DNA of 64,000 nt from Euphorbia lathyris (taxonomy: Eukaryota; Streptophyta; Magnoliopsida; Malpighiales; Euphorbiaceae). Shown piece after piece: positions 45,167 to 57,095 of the stretch. Location: NCBI RefSeq assembly GCF_963576675.1, contig NC_088917.1, positions 77,858,610 through 77,922,609 on the forward strand, in the 5' to 3' direction. The position numbers and the translations under genes are program-made. Each line of letters begins with the position of its first letter. The stretch's first letter is position 1. The notes beneath the pieces were generated by a model, which was not told the DNA's origin, did no database searches, and was given only the letters and a program-made list of their open reading frames with translations.

Positions 45167-48100
45167 ATGACTGCAACAAGCAACAACTCACTCAGACCAC
45201 TCCTGGAAAAGGAAAAGCTTTCAGGGACTGATTTCCTTGACTGTTCTATAGACTTGCAAAAGGTTTGTAGACACGAGTGGAAGGAATCTGTACTAACTGC
45301 TACCTTACTAGCCAACAAAGGGAACATGCCTAAGGGAAAGGCCAAGTCCAAGTCCAAGGCGAACGCCCAAAAGGCCAAGTCAAAGATAAGGAAGGCGGCG
45401 GCTCCTAAGGGTGGGTTGGCCTCGACAGATGATGTCTGTCACGGGTGTAATGAGAAGGGACACTGGAAGAACGTGTGTCCAAAGCTAAGGGAGAAACAGA
45501 AGGCTAAAGCTTCTAGTTCTGGCATTTATGTTGTTGAGATAAATCTGGCTATTTCTACATCTTGGGTTTTAGACACTGGATGTGGTACTCACATTTGTTC
45601 AAATGTGCAGGGACTGAGAAATAGGAGGTTGTTAGGATCTGGTGAAGTGGATCTTCGAGTCGGGAATGGTGCTCGTGTAGAGGCCTTGGAGATCGGAGAT
45701 TACACTTTAGAGATGCCTACTGGTTTAGTTTTAGAACTTAGAGATTGTTGTTTTGTACCTGCAATGCGCAGGAACATTATCTCAGTGTTGGATATTTCCG
45801 GTTTTAATTTTAATATTGGACGTGGTAGGATTTCTATACATCGTGGCAATATTGTTTATGGAACCGCATTTCTAGAAAATGGTTTGTATATCCTTGATCT
45901 AAAACGTAGTGAATCAATCTATAACATAAACGCTAAAAGGATTAAGACTAATGAACAGAATCCTACATATATCTGGCACTGTCGTCTTGGCCACATAAAT
46001 GAGAAACGCATAACTAGGCTTCACTCTAGTGGAGTGCTAGGGTCATTTGACATGCAGTCTTATGACACGTGTGAATCCTGTTTAAGAGGGAAGATGACAA
46101 AGGCGCCTTTCACCAAAACTGGTGTAAGGGCCACAGAGCTATTGGAGCTGATACACTCAGATGTATGCGGTCCAATAAGCACCAGTGCTAGATCTGGTTT
46201 TCTGTACTTTGTTACCTTCACAGATGACTATAGCCGATACGGGTATGTGTATCTGATGAAACATAAATCTGAAACTCTTCTGAGATTCAAAGATTTTAAA
46301 AATGAAGTAGAAAATCAACTTGGCAAGAAAGTAAAAGCGCTTCAGTCTGATAGAGGGGGCGAATACTTGAGCCAAGAGTTTGTCTCATTCTTGAGAGAGT
46401 GTGGGATTGTATCCCAACTCACTCCTCCTGGTACACCCCAATGGAATGGAGTGTCAGAAAGGAGGAACAGGACCCTGCTTGACATGGTCCGCTCAATGAT
46501 GAGTCAAGCTTCTCTCCCTATCTCCTTTTGGGGATTTGCTTTGGAAACTGCTGCTCATATAATTAATAATACACCGAGCAAGGCAGTTGAAGGAACACCA
46601 TATGAATTATGGACGGGCCGAAAGCCCAACGTTTCCTTCATGAAGATTTGGGGCTGTGATGCACATGCCAAGAAATTGATGAGTGGCAAACTAGAGTCCA
46701 AATCTGTCAAATGCCAGTTCGTGGGTTACCCTAAGGAAACTAAGGGTTATTACTTCTACAACCCAGTCGAGAATAAAACATTTGTGGCCAGGTTTGCAGT
46801 CTTTTTGGAAAAAGGAATTCCTTTCCAAAGTAGACAGTGGGAGCAATATTGATCTCGCTGAGATTCAAGACTCATCGGCTCTTGCAGCAGATGCTGAGGA
46901 TGCTCAGGTAACTGATTTAGGTCCTCAAGAAATTGAGGGGGCTAAACCAGTTACACAGGAACCTAGAAGGTCTGATAGGACACGTCATCAACCCGAAAGG
47001 TACGGCTTTGTCGTGACTGATGATGGGGACATAATGGTCGATGACCAGGATGAGCCCAAGACTTATCAAGAGGCTATTGAAAGCCCACAATCAGATCAAT
47101 GGCGTAAAGCTATGGAGGCTGAAATGCAGTCTATGCGTGATAACCAAGTGTGGAACTTGGTGGATCCACCTCCGGGTGTTAAAACGATTGGCTGCAAGTG
47201 GTGTTTCAAATTAAAAGCCGATAACACCTTCAAGGGGCGACTGGTGGCAAAAGGTTATAGACAAATCCAAGGAATTGACTATGATGAAACCTTTTCACCA
47301 GTTGCTATGTTCAAATCCATTAGGATAGTACTGGCCATAGCTGCATGGTATAACTATGATATATGGCAGATGGATGTTAAAACCGCTTTCCTGAACGGGA
47401 AGTTACTGGAGGATGTCTACATGACACAACCAGAGGGTTTTATCGATCCGACGTATCCTAACCGAGTATGTAAGCTTCAAAGATCCATTTTGGATTGAAG
47501 CAAGCATCTAGGTCTTGGAATCAGAGATTCAATGAAGCCATAACTGAATATGGTTTCGTGCAGAATCCTGATGAACCCTGTGTGTATATGAAATTCAGTG
47601 GGAGCATATCCACTTTCCTAATATTGTATGTCGATGACATACTACTCATTGGAGGCGATATACCAATACTGCAAGGCGTGAAGCAGTGGTTGAGTAAATG
47701 CTTCGCAATGAAAGACTTAGGAGAAGCCGAAACGATCTTAGGGATCAGGATCTACAGAGATAGATCCAACAGACTTCTAGGCTTGAGTCAGGCAACGTAC
47801 ATAGACAAAGTTCTTAGAAGATTCAGCATGGACCAGGCTAAGAAAGGATTCATGCCTATGCGCCATGGGTTGAAACTTGGTAAGAAAGATTGTCCTCAAA
47901 CAAAGCGACAGAGAGAATATGGAAAAGGTCCCATATGCGTCAGCTATAGGATCTATCATGTACTCTATGTTATGTACAAGGCCAGATGTTGCATTTGCAC
48001 TTAGCATGACTAGCCGGTACCAGTCAGATCCCGGCGAGGAGCACTGGAAGGCAGTTAAGGCTATCCTAAAGTACCTTAAGCGTACCAAGGATCTCTTTTT

Positions 48101-48614
48101 AGTTTTTGGTGGGCAAGAGGAGCTGGCAGTATCAGGTTACACTGATGCAAGTTTTGAGACTGATGAGGACCAGAAACAATCACAGTCTGGTTATGTTTTT
48201 CTCCTGAATGGCGATGCCATTAGTTGGAGATCCTCAAAGCAGCCTACCATTGCCGATTCTACAACGGAAGCTGAGTACATAGCTACATGCGACGCTGCAA
48301 AGGAAGCAGTTTGGATCAAGAAGTTCATAACTGACTTAGGTGTAGTTCCTACTATCCTAGGTGCAGTTGATGTTTTCTGTGATAACAACGGTGCCATAGC
48401 ACAAGCACTGGAGCCCCGATCACACAAAAGATCCAAACATATACTTAGAAAGTTTCACCTCATCCGGGAGATCCAGGCGAGAGGTGACATTACATTACAG
48501 AGAGTTGACATCGAGAACACTGTCGCAGATCCGTTTACCAAGGCACTTGCACAACGCCTACATGATGGTCATACCAGATCTATAGGGATTAGGGCAATGC
48601 CTACTTGGAACTAG
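45167..48614 (+). pseudogene. Copia gag-pol with internal gag deletion and three frameshifts
   Basis: The start MTATSNNSLRPLLEKEKLSG is the usual beginning of this gag, but after about 37 residues it jumps to the basic segment before the zinc knuckle CHGCNEKGHWKNVC (about 45440), so most of the capsid region is missing in frame. Protease DTGCGTH (about 45574), GAG-pre-integrase HCRLGH (45978), integrase with HSDVCGP and SDRGGEY (to about 46700), RT with QMDVKTAFLNG and YVDDILL (about 47630), and RNase H (about 48130-48560, ending before the purine tract) follow. Frame changes occur at an A-run near 46812, near 47487 in the RT, and near 47900. It cannot encode its own particle or a continuous pol. 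Confidence 0.88.
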
Positions 48615-48615
48615 T

Positions 48616-48628
48616 CCAAGTGGGAGAC
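48616..48628 (+). other. Copia polypurine tract
   Basis: CAAGTGGGAGAC directly precedes the 3' LTR and is the expected plus-strand primer. Confidence 0.8.
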
Positions 48629-50331
48629 TGTTGGTGTGCCCTAGTTCTTAGGCATTGGTTCATGTATATTGTATTATGCTTTTTGATTATTCTTGCATAG
48701 ATACACTATTTGTGTTACATTAATAAAGGCATTAATCTAATTCATTTATATCTTGTGCTATAATATGAATAGAGAATCCATTGATTGATAATCGTAAAAC
48801 AATATCCCAAGTCTATTCTATCATGGGAATGATTAGGACCACAGGCTTGTATATTCGATGACTGTATGGTAGTAGTTGATACTAGCCATAGCACTTGATA
48901 AGTCAGTTGTGAATATGGGTACATGTTGTATACATGTGACTGGATCGATCCGCCCGAGAAAACTACATGGTGGTTGTGTCATTAGTTTTCTTAAGTAGGT
49001 CTCTAACTGTCTTCAGACCAGATTTCATTATAATATCAATGTGGGATCTGATTCACTTTGACATACGCCTAACAGGTCTGTAATAGGATGCCAAATACGG
49101 GTATGATTGAGTGAACAAGTGAACACGTTGGTATTGATAGTGAAGTGATGGAATTACCACTCATGTAATAGTGAGATGATATCACAGGCCACTTGATAAG
49201 TGAGATTGATAAGTGTGTGGCCACACCCTGATAAGTAGTTTACTTATCTGATTCATTAATCTACTTAAGATCAATAAATATCATAAACATCAGAGAGGAT
49301 GACAGCCGCCATGCCTCTAGTTTATAATATCGATATCAAATGGTAAAAGAAGTTAAGAGATAACTACAGGGTCTCTGCATCTTTAGACTGCTGAAACTCT
49401 GTCTTAGTTAGGGGCAGTAATGGTTTGCTAGAACCCACTTACTGTCTGTGGGCCGTGAGCCCACTGCTAGCTAAGGACAGTCCCATAGGATCGTGCACAT
49501 CGAACATCTGGGTTAGAACTTATAGAACGGTACATTGGAGAGATGAAATTAATTAATTGATTGATAGTAAAATATCAAGGTAATTAATTGGTGGTTAATT
49601 AATTGATTAATTGATACTTTGTATCAAGGTAATTGATCAATGGTCTTAAGTGTTGAGTATTTAATTGATTAATTAGTTTACATGATGTAATTAATTAATT
49701 TGTAAATTAATGAAATTGCATTCGGTGAATAATTAATTAAACTAATACGTTAATTTATTAATTAGTGTTGTTTGTTTAATTGGGGTAATTAAATTTAATC
49801 TAATCATAATTAATTGCATAGAATAAATATTATTGGTATTTATTTATGTAATTAGATTAGGATTGGATTAGTTTTGTAATTAACCAATTAACCCTAAACC
49901 AATTAGGTTTAGGAATACACTATATATATAAATTAAAACACTAAAACCCTAATTAACCTAATACACATGATTTCGGCCAACCTATTGCTTTGAAGAAGCA
50001 ATACACACAAAAACGCAGCCACCATTCATGTATAGTGGGATTTTATTGGCAAATTACTTAATCTCTCCAGTTCTTCTTCGTTCTTCGGGTAGCACCGGTT
50101 TTGGCTCGATAGCTGTTCGTGCACCTGACTACGAAGATCATACTACTTTGTGGATTCTTCAGCCGTCTCTAGAAGAGACAATCCGGGTAAGTTTTTACCC
50201 TTAAATGGATCCAAAAGGTTTTATTCAATCAATGGTTAACGAACAAAGATCAAACTAAAAGGGATTAGAAATAAATTTTAAACCGCAATTCCGCTGCGCT
50301 ACAGTTGATTAACTGGCTATAATCCCTAACA
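48629..50331 (+). repeat. Copia 3' LTR
   Basis: Same 1703-bp length as the 5' LTR with no indels; 13 substitutions by my line-by-line comparison. Ends CTAACA, followed by TATCC. Confidence 0.92.
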
Positions 50332-50336
50332 TATCC

Positions 50337-50500
50337 ATGTTCTAAATTCAGATGTAATAATGAATTAACTATATCACAAATTATGAATTTATTTATATTT
50401 TTTGTTTCAATTCAATAATCATTAGGCACTAAATAGAAAAAAAAACAAAAATCATTAGCCTATCTCTATTCTTAATACATTTAATGAGTTGACATAACAT
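50337..50500 (-). mobile_element. Continuation of transposase copy C upstream region
   Basis: Reversed, this matches the region upstream of copy B (about 22020-22180), including CCTAATGATTTTTG-like text and AGATGTAATTAGTTCATTA-like text. It joins to 28933 once the Copia is removed. Confidence 0.75.
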
Positions 50501-51653
50501 CAGGGGCGGATCTATAATGGGGGTAATGGGGGCACTTGCCCCTACGGAGATCTGTAAATAAATAATACCCTATATAAATTTTACAGATTTGAGAGCTTTG
50601 CCCCCATTGTTGCAGGAGGAAGAAAGCTCAAGAGGAATAAAGTTGGAACATGTCGAGATAGAGAGGAAGAAGATGATAAGGTAAACTTGTAATTTTTGTA
50701 ATTTCTTTTAAACAAAACGGCGTTGTTTCCTTTAAAAGAAATAAATGAAAATTACAATTTTACCCTCAATTCACCCTCTCTAATTCTGTCGACCTAAGCA
50801 AAAAATCCCCAAATAATTTATCTGAACCCTAACCTCTTCTCAAACGAGAATAGGAAATTTGATGCCTTAGCCTGCTGTTGCTCTTCTCTTTCTCGTCACT
50901 CTCCGTCCATTCTGTCTCCCTCGTTCAACTCGAACCGAACCGAAGGTTGAATTGAAGTCTCAAAAACCCCTAATTTATTGGTTGCTGCTGTTCTTTGAAT
51001 TGTGTTTTGCTGTCTCAAAACCCCCTAGTTTTCTGCTTGCTACTCTTATTTGAATTGAAGTCTGGAAAGAAAACCCCTAATTTGCTGCTCTTCTTTTTTG
51101 AATTCTATGACGTTCTTCTGCTTGCTTATCTGAGCTATTTGCTTTGAACTGTGGGTTCATTTGTTTGCTTAGCATTCTAAATTCCAATTATGAGTTAAGT
51201 TGTTTTTAGTCCTTTGTTCTGTTCTAATCTAGCACTTTAGTTGTTTTTTTTGTTGTTTGTTTTTGTTTTAATCTAGCACTTTAGTTTTTCTGTTATAATC
51301 TAACACTTTAGTTGTTTTTTAGCACTTAGAGAATTCCAATTTAGCACTTGATGAGTTGTTTTTTGTAAATTTACCATTCCAATTTAACACTTGAGTTGTT
51401 TTTGTAAATTGTAATTTCCCATTCCAATTTGGCACTTGAGAATTCCAATTTGGCATTCCCATTTAACACTCCAATTTAACACTTTGAATCGTATAATGCC
51501 TGAAGTACATTGTTCTTACTGATATAATGATTTTTTTAAATGTTGTTAATGATATACTGATGGAATCGTAACCTTTTAAATGTTGTTATTGAATTTTTTT
51601 ATACCGCATATATAATTTGCCCCCACTATTTACAGATCTTGGATCCATCCCTG
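50501..51653. mobile_element. Non-autonomous hAT element
   Basis: The left end CAGGGGCGGATC and the reversed right end CAGGGATGGATC are hAT-type inverted repeats. Flanks are CATAACAT (50493-50500) and CATAACAC (51654-51661), 7 of 8 bases identical, as for an 8-bp duplication. The interior has no transposase but holds an irregular array of TTTAGCACTT / AATTTAACACTT motifs (about 51220-51480). Confidence 0.8.
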
Positions 51654-51661
51654 CATAACAC

Positions 51662-51790
51662 CCCTACTATTATTGACTAAAATATACTTGTTCAAATCAC
51701 CACTTTGCACTGTCACGTAGGATTTAGAAAGTCAATCATATCAACTTAAGCAAGTCTAGGAGGTCAACTAGACATCTGGTCCATCACGTG
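51662..51790 (-). mobile_element. Distal end of transposase copy C upstream region
   Basis: Reversed, this matches about 21870-22000 upstream of copy B (ATTGACTAAAATATACTTGTT pairs with its counterpart), so the inverted duplication extends to here. Confidence 0.65.
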
Positions 51791-52080
51791 AAGGAATTTT
51801 AGTGTTTAGATTTAGGTTAGTAGGTAATGTGTTATTTTTGGGTTCACACGAAATTGATATGTAATTTTTTTGGTTGGGTTAGAGTTAACATGCTAACTCG
51901 AAAATGGCACGAATATCTAAAATTATTGTTATGTTTATTATGTTTTTAGATGTCACTTTTATTAATAAAGATGATAAAATTATAATTATTACTTGCAAGA
52001 ATGATTCAAACCTCATGTATCGTTACAAGTCATGCATAATAGAGATAGTAAAAATAAAATGTGACTTATAAATGGTGGGG
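51791..52080. other. Gene-free AT-rich stretch
   Basis: No coding sequence, repeats or boundaries identified. Confidence 0.4.
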
Positions 52081-52640
52081 GGTATATTTGTCATTAGGGA
52101 CTTTGCTCTTAAGAGCTCTTTTCCTATCCCACATGGGAAACTTACCAATATTTGAAAGGGTATATATAGAGTTGGGCCTCACAAGCCTTTAAATTGTGTT
52201 TAGTGGATTTTGGCAAATATACCACACGCGCGCACTTGCTCGTTCGTGCGCGTGACGCCCGACTGGACTGGGCTCAAATTTTATCTTTATTTTTCTTCAC
52301 AATATCCGTTTCACTCCTTTGAAGTTTTCTTCAACAATTTATTTAGTAAAAAATGGATCCTGATTTTTCTCCTGTTCTGCCTCCACGTTCTAACGTTCAT
52401 ATACACGTTCTAACGTTCTTATTTTTCAAGCTTATAAATACAAGTTTTTAGCTTTGAATAAATACAGTTTTTAATCTTTTCTCTTTATAATCTTTCTAGG
52501 CAATTAAACACTCTTGTTGTTCCATTATCTTCGACTTTGAGTGCACAAGTTTGAAGGTCTCTGTGTTAACCTTGCGGAGCGACTAGATTTCAGATTGCAC
52601 CTCGGTCTGCCAAAATCGCTTTCAAGGCAGTGGCTTCCGC
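52081..52640 (+). repeat. Possible decayed 5' LTR and leader of a second Copia
   Basis: It lies directly upstream of a Copia gag start and contains a TATA-like GTATATATAGAG near 52170. Clear TG...CA ends and a primer-binding site were not found, so limits are approximate. Confidence 0.4.
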
Positions 52641-52736
52641 CACGACACAGTTCGTTTCCTATTTCAATTTTTGATTGGTCTTTCTTTAACCTTGTTCGTC
52701 TCTAACAATTTGAAAGCGAGTTTCTGTTTCGTAATT

Positions 52737-54960
52737 ATGTCTTCTCTAATTGCGAAATCCCATCCCAATCTCTCAAAACTTGAGCCTTTAGACGGTCTCA
52801 ATTACAAACGATGGTCACAGAAAATCCTTATATTTTTTGAACAACTCGAACTGAACTTTTGTGGGAAAAAGGGTACCTAGCTGATGGCCTTTTTATTTTG
52901 AACACTGTTTATGTGAATTCTGTTGGAATTAATGTAAGTACTTATGCTTCTGTTTACTTGATTGATCTGTGGCATGGTAGATTAGGACACGTAAATTTTG
53001 CTTCGATTAAAAAGTTGGGAAATATGCATGTTATTAATGTTGCTAATTCTGAAATTAATTCCAAATGCTTTGTATGTGTGGAAGCAAAATTTGCAAAGAA
53101 AACTTTCTTACCTGTTGAGAGTATAGAAGTACAGAACTACTTAGTTTAATTCACTCTGATTTGGCTGATTTTAAAAATTCTGTTAGCAAATGTGATAAAA
53201 GGTATTACATGACCTTTGTTGATGACTTTTCTAGATATACCAAAGTGTATTTATTGAAATCAAAAGATGAAGCTGAGAAAAGGTTTATTAAGTTTAAATC
53301 AGAGGTAGAAAATCAATTAGATAGGAAAATAAAAAGGCTTAGGTCCGATAGGGAAGGAGAATATGGAACTATTTTTCTTAAGTCCTTTTGTGAGAATAAT
53401 GGCATTATATGAGACTAGTGCACCGTATACACCTCAACAAAACGGTATAGCTGAAAGAAAAAATAGAACTCTTAAAGAGATGATGAATGCCATGTTAATT
53501 AGTTCTAGTTTATCTGATAATATGTGGGGGGAAGCTGTCTTATCTGCTTGTTATATTCTAAATAGAGTTCCTCACAAAAATTTAGACAAGACTCCTTATG
53601 AACTTTGGAAGGGGTTTGCACCCAATTTGAATTTTTTGAAAGTTTGGGATTGTCTTGCTAAAATTGCATTTCCATCATTTAGTAAGCCAAACATAGGACT
53701 CAAGACCTTTGATTGTGTTTTCATTGGATATGCCTCAAATAGTGCCACTTATAGGTTTATGAATCTGAACGAATACATCATATGTGAATCTAGAGATGTT
53801 GTGTTTTTTGAAAACGTCTTTCCCCTAAAGAAAGACAAACGGTGTGATGCAACTAGTGCTTCTACTTCATTATCTATTCCTACTCCAACTCTGTATGTTT
53901 CATCTCTACCTCAGGATGAAAATGAAAATGATAATGCTTTTGAACCTAGGAGAAGCAAAAGAAGAAGAATAGAAAATAGCTTTGGACCAGATTTTATTTC
54001 AGCATTTCTATTAGAAAATCCAGATACCATAACTGATTAGATTATGTCTGCCTATCTAATAGAAGAAGATCCAAAAAACGTATAAAGAAGCTATTACTTC
54101 TATAGATGCTGACTTTTGGAAAAAAGCTATCAAAAGTGAACTAGATTCCATTATGGTCAACCATACATGGGAACTAGTTGATCTGCCAAAAGGATTTAGA
54201 CCTATAAGGTGTAAATGGATATTTAAACGAAAATTGAGGCCTGACGGATCCATTGAAAAATTTAAGGCTAAACTAGTTGTAGTGGGTTATAGTCAACAGA
54301 AAGGAATTGGCTATTTTGATACTTATTCTCCTGTTACTAAAATCTCTACTATTAGAGTTCTGATTGCAATTGCAGCAATTCATAACCTTGTGATACATCA
54401 AATGGATGTAAAGACGACATTTCTAAGATTTAGAAGAGGAGATCTATGTACACCAACCAGAAGGACACGCCGTACCTGGACATGAGGGAAAAGTGTGAAA
54501 ATTAATAAAATCACTCTATGGGTTGAAACAAGCACCCAAGCAATGGTATGAAAAATTTAACAGTGTTTTACTTTCCAATGGGTATGTGGTTAATGGATCG
54601 GATACATGTGTCTATTCTAAGTCTTGTGATTCGAATTATGTGATTATATGCCTATATGTAGATGACATGCTTATCTTAGGGGCACGCTTAGATATGGTTA
54701 ATGACACAAAATATTTTCTATCTTCTCACTTTGACATGAAAGACATGGGAGAAGCAGATGTAATTCTTGGCATCAAAATTACTAAAACAGAAAATGGGTT
54801 CTCATTAGGACAGTCATATTATGTTGAAAAGCTGTTGAAAAAGTTTAACAGTTTTGATGTAGTTCCAGCTAGAACTCCTTATGATCCTAGCGTAAATTTA
54901 ACAAGTAATAAGGGATGAAATAGTGTCTCCCAAGAGGAATATGCTAAAATCATAAGTAGT
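52737..54960 (+). pseudogene. Decayed second Copia gag-pol, internally deleted
   Basis: Gag begins at ATG 52737 with HPNLSKLEPLDGLNYKRWSQ, then after about 40 residues jumps near 52860 to a GAG-pre-integrase segment (LWHGRLGH...CFVCVEAKFAKK), so the rest of gag, the zinc knuckle and protease are gone. The integrase core follows in broken frames (YYMTFVDDFSRYTKVY, LRSDREGEY, TPQQNGIAERKNRTLKEM), then RT (VNHTWELVDLPKG, IHQMDVKTTFL, CLYVDDMLILG) to about 54918. RNase H and the 3' LTR are missing; the frame is lost at about 54960 where unrelated sequence begins. At least five frame changes make this older than the Copia at 28934. Confidence 0.82.
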
Positions 54961-54961
54961 G

Positions 54962-56426
54962 TTGTCACGTTCGTGTCTAAATTTCTAAAATTTATATTTT
55001 GATATTAGTATATATTATATACTATTGGATGTGTGAAGTTAATTTGGTGTTATAGGAAAAGTTTGGAGCTAATTTGAGGGTTTTATGTGTAAATTAAAAG
55101 TTTACAATAATTTTTAAAAGATTATATAAAGATGGAGGATCAAACTTGATATTTAAAAAATTTGGATATACATTCCAAATTGTTCCCGATGATGTGATGA
55201 TCGTGATCTTTCTTTTCCTTTTTCTTTTCTTTTCTTTTCTTTTTCAATTCCTTTTTAGATTTACCAGTTTTCTCTGAACCGTTTCTCCACCGTTTCTTTG
55301 ATTTACGGAGATTCGACCGTCCGAATCACTCGAAATTGAAAACATAGCATCCTTATGCATAGATCTAAGTCCTAACCGAAGAGTTTTTGAGTTTCAGAAG
55401 TGTTTGGAGGGGAAACGTCTTAGACAGAATTTAGACGAGAATTAAATGGGTGTATTTTCCTCAATTAGTAGCCAAGGTAAGTAACTATCAACTATATTTT
55501 GAGTTTTATATATATAGATAAATATATATCAAAGATTTTTTTTAGAAAGTGATATTTTAGGGTTATGCAGGAATTTTGTAAAATTGAGGTTTTTCACGAG
55601 TTTGCTTTTTATTGTGAAATTATGGTTCAAATGAAGCTATTGACTATGCTTCTATGTGATTTTCAGATTTTACTTGATTATGTTGATTTAAGGTTTAATT
55701 TGGTTGAAAGTATATACATATATGTTATATCTATATTGAACAAAATGAATTTGATGATTTCTTACGAATTGTTTTTGGATTGAGAAATCTGTTGCGGTTA
55801 TTGTTGTTATTATTTTGGATTGAAGTCCAAATATGATTTTTATGATACAAAAGGGCTAATTGAAGCCAAAATGATTTATGGTTATGAAATAGTTTGGAAT
55901 TTGATTGTGAAAGGAAATTTGAGCACGTTATGATTTTATGATTTTATATCCATCGAGAGTTATCCGGATCGGTGGTTTTATATTTGAAGACCATGTTCCG
56001 TGAGGGACATGACCTGTGTACACAGTCTGAAGACCTATTGGGTATGGCAGCGAAGTGTTGGGTAAGACCATATGGGATAGGCAATGTTAAGAGACGTCTC
56101 GATTATATATGTGATTATGGATTGATACTTAAGGGGAGAAACTCGAGGATGGATATAATGTTTTAAGTTCATTTGGATTATGTTTTCGGTTATGATTGAT
56201 TTTGATATAAGGTTTTACGTTTGATTAAATACGAGTTGGTTTGATAAAACACTTATTTGATTACAATATTTTATAAGGTTTTGAACTCAAGAATGGATAC
56301 AAGATTATATATTTTTATGGTTTTGGTTTACGACTTTGACTATATTATGAACTTGCGTTTTGAGTATATTTTATAAGGTTTGGATTAAATCCCTTTATAA
56401 ATGTAGAGGAGAGATCAGGTGTGACA
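54962..56426. repeat. Possible LTR-derived stretch (TGTCACG...GTGTGACA)
   Basis: The stretch abruptly replaces Copia sequence. It starts near TGTCACGTTCGTG and ends near GGTGTGACA; GTGTGACA recurs three times at about 56419-56462. It has LTR-like composition and no coding sequence. No target duplication was found, so this may be a recombined LTR. Confidence 0.35.
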
Positions 56427-56479
56427 CATTGCTTATGGTGTGACAAGGCTTATTGTGTGACAACAGTGGCTTTTTAGTA

Positions 56480-56570
56480 ATTGTGTAAAAAATGGAGGGG
56501 TATATTTGTAATTTTACGCGCTTAGTATAAATAGTTATTAAGTTAGGGGTATATTTGTAATCTCCTATAT
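56480..56570 (+). promoter_or_regulatory. Promoter region of the Ulp1-type gene
   Basis: TATAAATA at 56526-56533 lies upstream of a pyrimidine-rich leader. GGGGTATATTTGTAAT occurs on both sides of it (about 56498 and 56548). A leader intron is likely: a TATCGGTGAGTTCCT donor-like motif occurs twice (about 56713 and 56875), and an acceptor-like ATATCAG precedes the ATG. Confidence 0.45.
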
Positions 56571-57095
56571 TTCTCTCATTCTTTCTTCTCCGGTGATTCT
56601 CTGATATTTCTCTCGTTTTTTCCGGTTGCGCCGTTTCATTTCCGATCGTGTTTTTGTTGAGTTTTTTGTTGGATTTCTTTGTTTCATCTCGCATTTTGTG
56701 TTTGTTGGAAGATATCGGTGAGTTCCTGTATGTTTTTGTGTTTGTTTTGATCGTTTTTATGTTTTTATGTTTGTTCATTTCCCTTCGTTTTTTTGTTGAA
56801 TATTTATGGCTCTGATTTCCTATATTTTTTTCTTTATCGGTAGGTTTGGCTCTCAGTTTGTGTATTTTTGAAGTTATCGGTGAGTTCCTCTGTGTTTTCT
56901 TTGTTCATTTTAGATTTTGTGTTATGCATGTTCTTCGTTTTTTTGTTTATATGTTTTGTATTTTGTTTTTGTTTTGTTTGTTGTTTTTTAGGGTTTCAAC
57001 GGCATTTTATTGTGTTTTTTCATTCTTTGCGTCTATCATTTGTTAGTTTTGTGACTTGTATATGTGTTTTTTGTTGTTTTTCAGTATATATCAGA

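Larger units (their letters stand above)
28934..50331 (+). mobile_element. Copia LTR retrotransposon with two nested insertions
   Basis: Two 1703-bp LTRs start TGTTGG and end CTAACA, and TATCC flanks the element exactly at 28929-28933 and 50332-50336. The primer-binding site GTGGTATCAGAGCC follows the 5' LTR and a purine tract AAGTGGGAGA precedes the 3' LTR. Removing the nested Gypsy (31479-41299) and solo-LTR-like element (41455-44431), each with one TSD copy, leaves about 8.6 kb. I count 13 LTR differences by eye (about 0.8%), so insertion is recent. It lies inside transposase copy C's upstream region. Confidence 0.93.

Noticed and set aside
54962..56426. Complete solo LTR
   Set aside because: TG...CA-like ends are present but no 5-bp target duplication could be matched, so only a tentative repeat call was kept.
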